Source: Polytrichum commune | Lineage: Eukaryota > Streptophyta > Polytrichopsida > Polytrichales > Polytrichaceae | Direction of reading: 5' to 3' | Length of the DNA: 64,000 bases | Assembly: GCA_950295325.1 (NCBI GenBank) | Contig: OX485804.1 | Coordinates: 62,650,533-62,714,532 of the forward strand | Part shown: positions 59,221-64,000 of the stretch, piece after piece | How the letters are laid out: every line of letters starts with the position of its first letter | Numbering within the stretch: position 1 is the stretch's first letter | Notes under the pieces: generated by a model | What the model saw: only the letters and a program-made list of their open reading frames with translations | What the model was told of the DNA's origin: nothing | Database searches by the model: none | Position numbers and translations under genes: made by a program

Positions 59221-59769
59221 CATGGGTAGATCACTCTAAGGCATTTTTGTGCACCACGTGCGGCTGGGGGTTTTTTGTTTTGGGGCTATTTACCTTCAAG
59301 GGCTGAATTAAAGCCTCCCTATAATTACTTAAATTTCAAAAATGGCCCATTTGTTTGCACCCTTCCATTACTTATATTGTCCAAGTCACTGCAATTTTTT
59401 GTACTCTATATTCCTTTTAAGTAATAAAAGCGTGGGGAAGACGACCCCAACGATGGCGCGTTCCCTCTTCATCCATTTTTGGACAGACGGAAATCCCAAT
59501 TATCATCCATCCCCGTGAGTCCTAAACCCATTTACATACCATACTAAACATACCTTGTAGGATCCTTATCTTCAGCCCCTATATTAATTTTACAAAAAAA
59601 TAATGGCCCACGTTTTATGTCCATCTAACTTACTTATAACGGGATTGTCTACATTTAATGGCCCCTTCATTATTTGGAATTCCTTTATAATTTTTATTTC
59701 AAATGATTTTAATCCTCTCTATATTATGCCGCACGTCGTTTTTAAAATGCACTAAGTGATCTACCCGTG
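59221..59769. mobile_element. hAT-like MITE with 8-bp target duplication
   Basis: 549-bp insertion in copy B. It is bounded by ATGCCCTC direct repeats (59213-59220 and 59770-59777), where copy A has a single ATTCCCTC (28494-28501). The ends CATGGGTAGATCACT and inverted CACGGGTAGATCACT match at 14 of 15 positions and are followed by similar GCATTTT strings. The 8-bp duplication and CAnGGG ends indicate hAT. It has no transposase frame; the 68-codon plus frame at 59100-59306 crosses the border and is chance. Confidence 0.9.
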
Positions 59770-62555
59770 ATGCCCTCTTATATACTTGGTGACTCTTTAA
59801 AGGAATTTCCTATTAGGAGTTCATTGGAGGTTCTTGTGTTGGTGCCTAATTTTGAAAAATGGGTGAATCTCCTTGAACATATTTGGAGGTAGCCAACATG
59901 TAGGTAGTCAAAGTAGAAAACTTCCATGGAAACCTTTGAAATCTCAAAAATACTTTATGTGTTTTTTAGCACATTCAAGCCCCGAACTAGAGGATCGGAA
60001 TTAGCATGCCATACCAACATACACATTTACGTTATATATCTATAGATGTGGGACACTTGGATGGTTAAAATTTTGTATGAGCAATTGATCCTTACCACAT
60101 AAAGATTATTTCCATCTAGTCAAATCTACCATTAGAGGTACAAATCTTCTTGAATGAGGTGATGTATTGGAATAGACTATTTGAGACATTTTTGAGTAGA
60201 TTTCACTCCAATATTTAGAGGTTAAGTTGGGATGCATCTATCATAAACATGTTATGGGTAGGGTTTCATTGGACCCTCTAACATGTCACCACATAACCTC
60301 CACACAACATGTCCAACACACATACTATGTGATGGTGCTCAAGGAGCATTCAAGGTACATCGTGGGCGTTATATGATCGCTCTTCTAAATTTGACACGTA
60401 TATTTGGATGGTACATGGTAACGCGCAGAGTCAAGAATGCACAGTGCTAACTTAATGGACAATATGCATAATCTGATATGAAGAGTCATCCTTAGCAAAA
60501 GGAGAAAAAGAAAATTCTACATGTACTAGCTATTGAACTTTTTTGTCCATGACATTATTCAACTGAGTCTGTATGTTGGGTGGGGCCGGGAATAAGCCAG
60601 ATTCTATACATAATTATACTCAATTTATTCTCATAGTAGAGCTTTACATTGGTAGATTCAAGTTGGAAAAACTCGGATGAAGTAGTACACTCATATTATT
60701 AGAATAAAATAGCTGATAGCAACCGACTAATGTTATGTTGCCTCCAAAAGTTTGATAAAACCAGTTCATGAATGGTAATCATCCTCTTTAAATGTCATGA
60801 AGGTTTAAATCCTCAATTGATTCAAGAATTGATTTACAACTAGGTTTCCAGTCATATTAAACATTCAATTTGAGATGGCCCTTAAGATCCCCTAATCCAC
60901 AACAATGCCACTATTAAGAGTACAATAATTATTATATTTAATGTCACTTGCTATTTGGAGTTACCCAATGCTATATCTTTTTATTATTAATGTAAGTTTT
61001 TACCAAGTAAACATGTTGATGTTTGATAATGTCCAGACAACTAGTTTGACCTTTTGTTAACAAAAATTGAGATATACTATGAATAGTTATAGCATTGTGT
61101 AATTCCAAATAGTAAGTGACACTAGATACAACATTTAGTACTAGTGAATTGAAACGTGTTATGTCATATTCTTTCGAATCACGCTTTTCCCCATTGAGTC
61201 TGCACACGCTTGAGAAATTACAATCAACGATCTTATTAAAACCCTCTATTGACACATGGCATTGTCATACATAGTATATCATGGATAATTAAAAACTGGA
61301 TGAAAAATCACGTAGTAAGTGACAATAATTGCAAGATTATAGATCTATAATGCCCACTTTCTTTTTACAAAGAATGACAAATACTGTTAGCTTTACATTT
61401 ATTGTTGGTGACACTACACAGACAGTTTACAATAAGTATTGAGCAAGACAAATAGAATTGATGACACTACATAAAATATTTAGTGTACTATTGGCACTAA
61501 TTAGGATCTTAACTTCCTTTTTTAATGTGTGTGCCTCTAATTTTAATGCTACAATCAAGAATTTTTGGATGAAATGTGGGATAGATGTGCGAATTTGTTA
61601 GGTTAGTGCACAAACTGTTATAGTGTATGTAATGAGCCCACATATCATTCAAGTCATAATTTATAACTATAATCTTGATTTTCCTTTTGCAATAGTCAAT
61701 GTGGTAGTTCTAGTATGATATCAACCCTATCATCGAATACACAATATTCAGAGTTCTCCATATACTCTAGATGTTGCTAACCGAGTTTCCAAACCATATG
61801 ATGTTAATGCATGACTTTCAACCTAATAAATAGGTTTCAAATGATTCAATTCTTAAGAGTACATGCTTTTGAATTACCATAGACCATTTCAATTGTCACT
61901 CATTTATGATATTTTAGGAGTTGAAGTGCTTGCTAACACTAGTCTATCCGGTTAGCTGTTGGGGTCGTGTGGTTGCTCTTTTTGATCAGTCACCAATATT
62001 TGAATGACATATCAAATTATAGACATCATTCTAGGTTTAGTAGCTAAAATGTTTGACAAGGTTTATGTGGTCATTCAAAGAGAAAGAGCACTGTCACTTC
62101 GATTTCTTATAAACCTAAATTCCCACTGCAAATTTCGTCAGGCCTACCTTCAAGAGTCGTCCCTAAAAAGATACCCTACAATCCTGGCCAACAATCATGT
62201 GGAAATTCATCTAGATTTTTCATCCACTGAAGATGTTATGGACTGTGGTCCAAAACTACCCTCGTGTAAACCTAGAGTGGAAAGCCTTCGGCGCTCTCAA
62301 CCAATGAAAATTCAAGAACTCTTCATAGCCATGGCCTAATGACTTTCGTGTAAACAGGCCCTACGGCTACTTAAACTTAACTTACCTTTAAAAAACAATT
62401 TGCATCTCAAAGTGGTCAGAGACCAGGTCTTAAGAACCATCACTTCTTCAACGAATCGAGATCCCTTAAAATCACGAGCTCTTACACTTCAGAGAATCAA
62501 CAATTTACGAGGGAAATAACCAATGAAGGTAACTCCAACCAAGTCAGCCAGCCTG

Positions 62556-62562
62556 TATATAA
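62556..62562 (+). promoter_or_regulatory. TATA-box-like motif, copy B
   Basis: TATATAA in the same context as 33728-33734, with the downstream GAGACTCCATAGCTCATTTTCGCC leader kept. Conservation in both copies is by descent and does not itself prove function. Confidence 0.3.
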
Positions 62563-64000
62563 CTGAGGAGTGAGCTGCGAGACTCCATAGCTCATTTTCG
62601 CCTTCTGCACGCTCTTTGTGCTTCTCTCCTACTCTCCATTCCTCAACATCTCACACTCGCTGACTCAGTAGAGAATTCCTTTAGACCTAGACTTCTTGTG
62701 CAGGATAGATTTCTGTTTGAAGTTTCGACAAATCTTATATCTCAGCTGGTCCTTCACTTGCTTATACAGTAGAAGAGAACTTGTCTCTTACAGCCATCCG
62801 TTGCAACTTGTCCATGGCAAACTCATATTGAGAATATGCATACACAAATTTATTCCGTTGTCAAGCTGAGGTTTTGGTTACATGTTTTGGGTAACCTGCA
62901 ACTGAAGACCTCTTGTTGACAACCACAACGATGAATTTATGCATTCTCTCATCAAGAGCTGCGATGTACAAATTGCAATGGACAAGATGTTCCCACCTTC
63001 CTTCAATCCACACTCGTTGCTTTCCTCCCCCTTGGTGTGAGATGAGTTCCCTTCATATTCAGGTAAAGGAGACTTTGATTTTCTTAGATTTAGCATTTTG
63101 TCACTACAAGGAGCGTGTAGCCCACCATTGCCATTGGTTCATTGCCATTAGGATTTAGATTGTCAGTCTCAAAATCAACTGGACAAATACATCTGGATAC
63201 CAAAAAACTACTTGTGTGGCGAAGACCCAGCGAAGAATCAACGATACATGATCCCTACAGTGAGTGGAAGAGAAAAAAACATTGTCCATTCACTTGGTAG
63301 GGAATAGCTGTTGCCTCACCAATGATCACACTCTTGCAAAATGTTCTGAGAGTATGATGGATAAGCAAGCAACTACTTGTACTAGGTAACTTGTACGTTC
63401 CACAACTCCATGTCTCAACATTCAGTCTTTGGAGTATGAAAAATTGAGGTAAAACTAAAGATTAAGAGCAAGGTGCTGTAGTTTTGAATCTTAATTATTA
63501 GTATTAGGCCTTGTTATACCTCACAAGTTAGAAGATAGGTGAACTTGTTGAAATGTGGCGTCAAGGAAGCGTTCTGGTTTCTGTGCATTTAAATCAGTGA
63601 TAGATAGGCCTTGCTCAGATGTTCGCTACTGGGTCATCATAAATCTTATTTAGAAATCTTCCTTTGCAAGATAATATTGTGCTGTAGAATGTGGATTAAC
63701 TTCGTGTATTCCTAAGGAGCTTAACAATGCTGGAGGACCCTCTGTGACTCATGAATTTTCACTAAATCGCATTGCTCTTGCATCCAGTTGCAATGGAAGG
63801 CAAGTGATGGAGATGAGAGAGAAGGAACTCAATGTTTCTAATTAGTCTTTCTCATAGTTTCAAGTTGAAGATGTTTCCATTTCTTGGTGTAACATTTCTG
63901 ACAATTTTATTTGAACCAGAGGTGTGGCGGGCGCGACTTCAAGATCGCGACTCTATACAACTACTTTGATGTTTAATGTGGCGAGAGCCAGAAATGCAAC
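62563..64000. other. End of copy B, no intact gene
   Basis: Matches 33735-35193. The minus-strand frames seen at 34022-34561 are present but altered by indels (62878-63096 open in a different register). Nothing new is added. Confidence 0.4.

Larger units (their letters stand above)
43380..64000 (+). repeat. Large repeated segment, copy B (interrupted by piggyBac)
   Basis: Collinear with copy A: 43380-43816 matches about 24490-25206, then 56267-61262 matches 25203-29890, 61263-62100 matches about 31820-32660 and 62120-64000 matches about 33300-35193. It is still matching at the window edge. 56271-59212 and 59778-62550 contain no gene; their short open frames are broken differently in the two copies. 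A copy-B-only stretch at about 58412-58700 has no clear termini. Confidence 0.9.

Noticed and set aside
1-64000. CRISPR arrays, bacterial operons and tRNA genes
   Set aside because: No regular spacer-repeat arrays and no cloverleaf with a convincing T-arm were noticed; the tandem arrays present are minisatellites. A tRNA search program would be needed to exclude a tRNA fully.

Overview
The window is nuclear DNA of a land plant. It has spliced genes with ordinary GT-AG introns, a U6 spliceosomal RNA copy of plant type, a chloroplast-type protein gene with cyanobacterial-looking sequence, cellulose-synthase exons, and dense AT-rich repeats and DNA transposons. PiggyBac elements are, to my knowledge, uncommon in flowering plants, so a non-flowering plant (fern, lycophyte, moss or similar) seems likely; this is an inference only.

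Layout. 1-3.5 kb: AT-rich DNA with a decayed LINE tail. 3.5-9.2 kb: one host gene on the minus strand, a 14-exon plastid protein resembling F420-0:gamma-glutamyl ligase (CofE-like). 9.5-24 kb: repeat-rich DNA with a second LINE tail, an AT-rich tandem array, an 11-unit minisatellite, large inverted and direct repeats, a MITE-like inverted repeat and a U6 snRNA copy on the minus strand. 24.5-35.2 kb and 43.4-64 kb: two copies (A and B) of one long repeated segment in the same orientation. They differ mainly by transposon insertions, so each copy supplies the empty site for insertions in the other.

Between the copies lies an almost complete PIF/Harbinger element (38050-41953). It has a TTA target duplication, terminal inverted repeats, a DDE transposase interrupted by one in-frame TAG, and the partner Myb/SANT-like protein on the opposite strand. 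Inside copy B is the most striking object: a 12,450-bp piggyBac element (43817-56266) with a TTAA target duplication and perfect 16-bp terminal repeats starting CCCT. The matching uninterrupted site survives in copy A at 25203-25206.

The piggyBac element carries a transposase with all catalytic aspartates and a C-terminal cysteine-rich finger, again broken by one in-frame TAG. It also carries an apparently intact three-exon B3-domain gene within a block bounded by 26-bp direct repeats, a captured and truncated cellulose-synthase fragment with its introns, and further unassigned exons. A giant, gene-capturing plant piggyBac with a second DNA-binding protein gene is the best candidate here for something not previously described. 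Two 8-bp-TSD (hAT-like) MITEs and two PIF-like MITEs with related GTTTACAC ends complete the mobile-element inventory.
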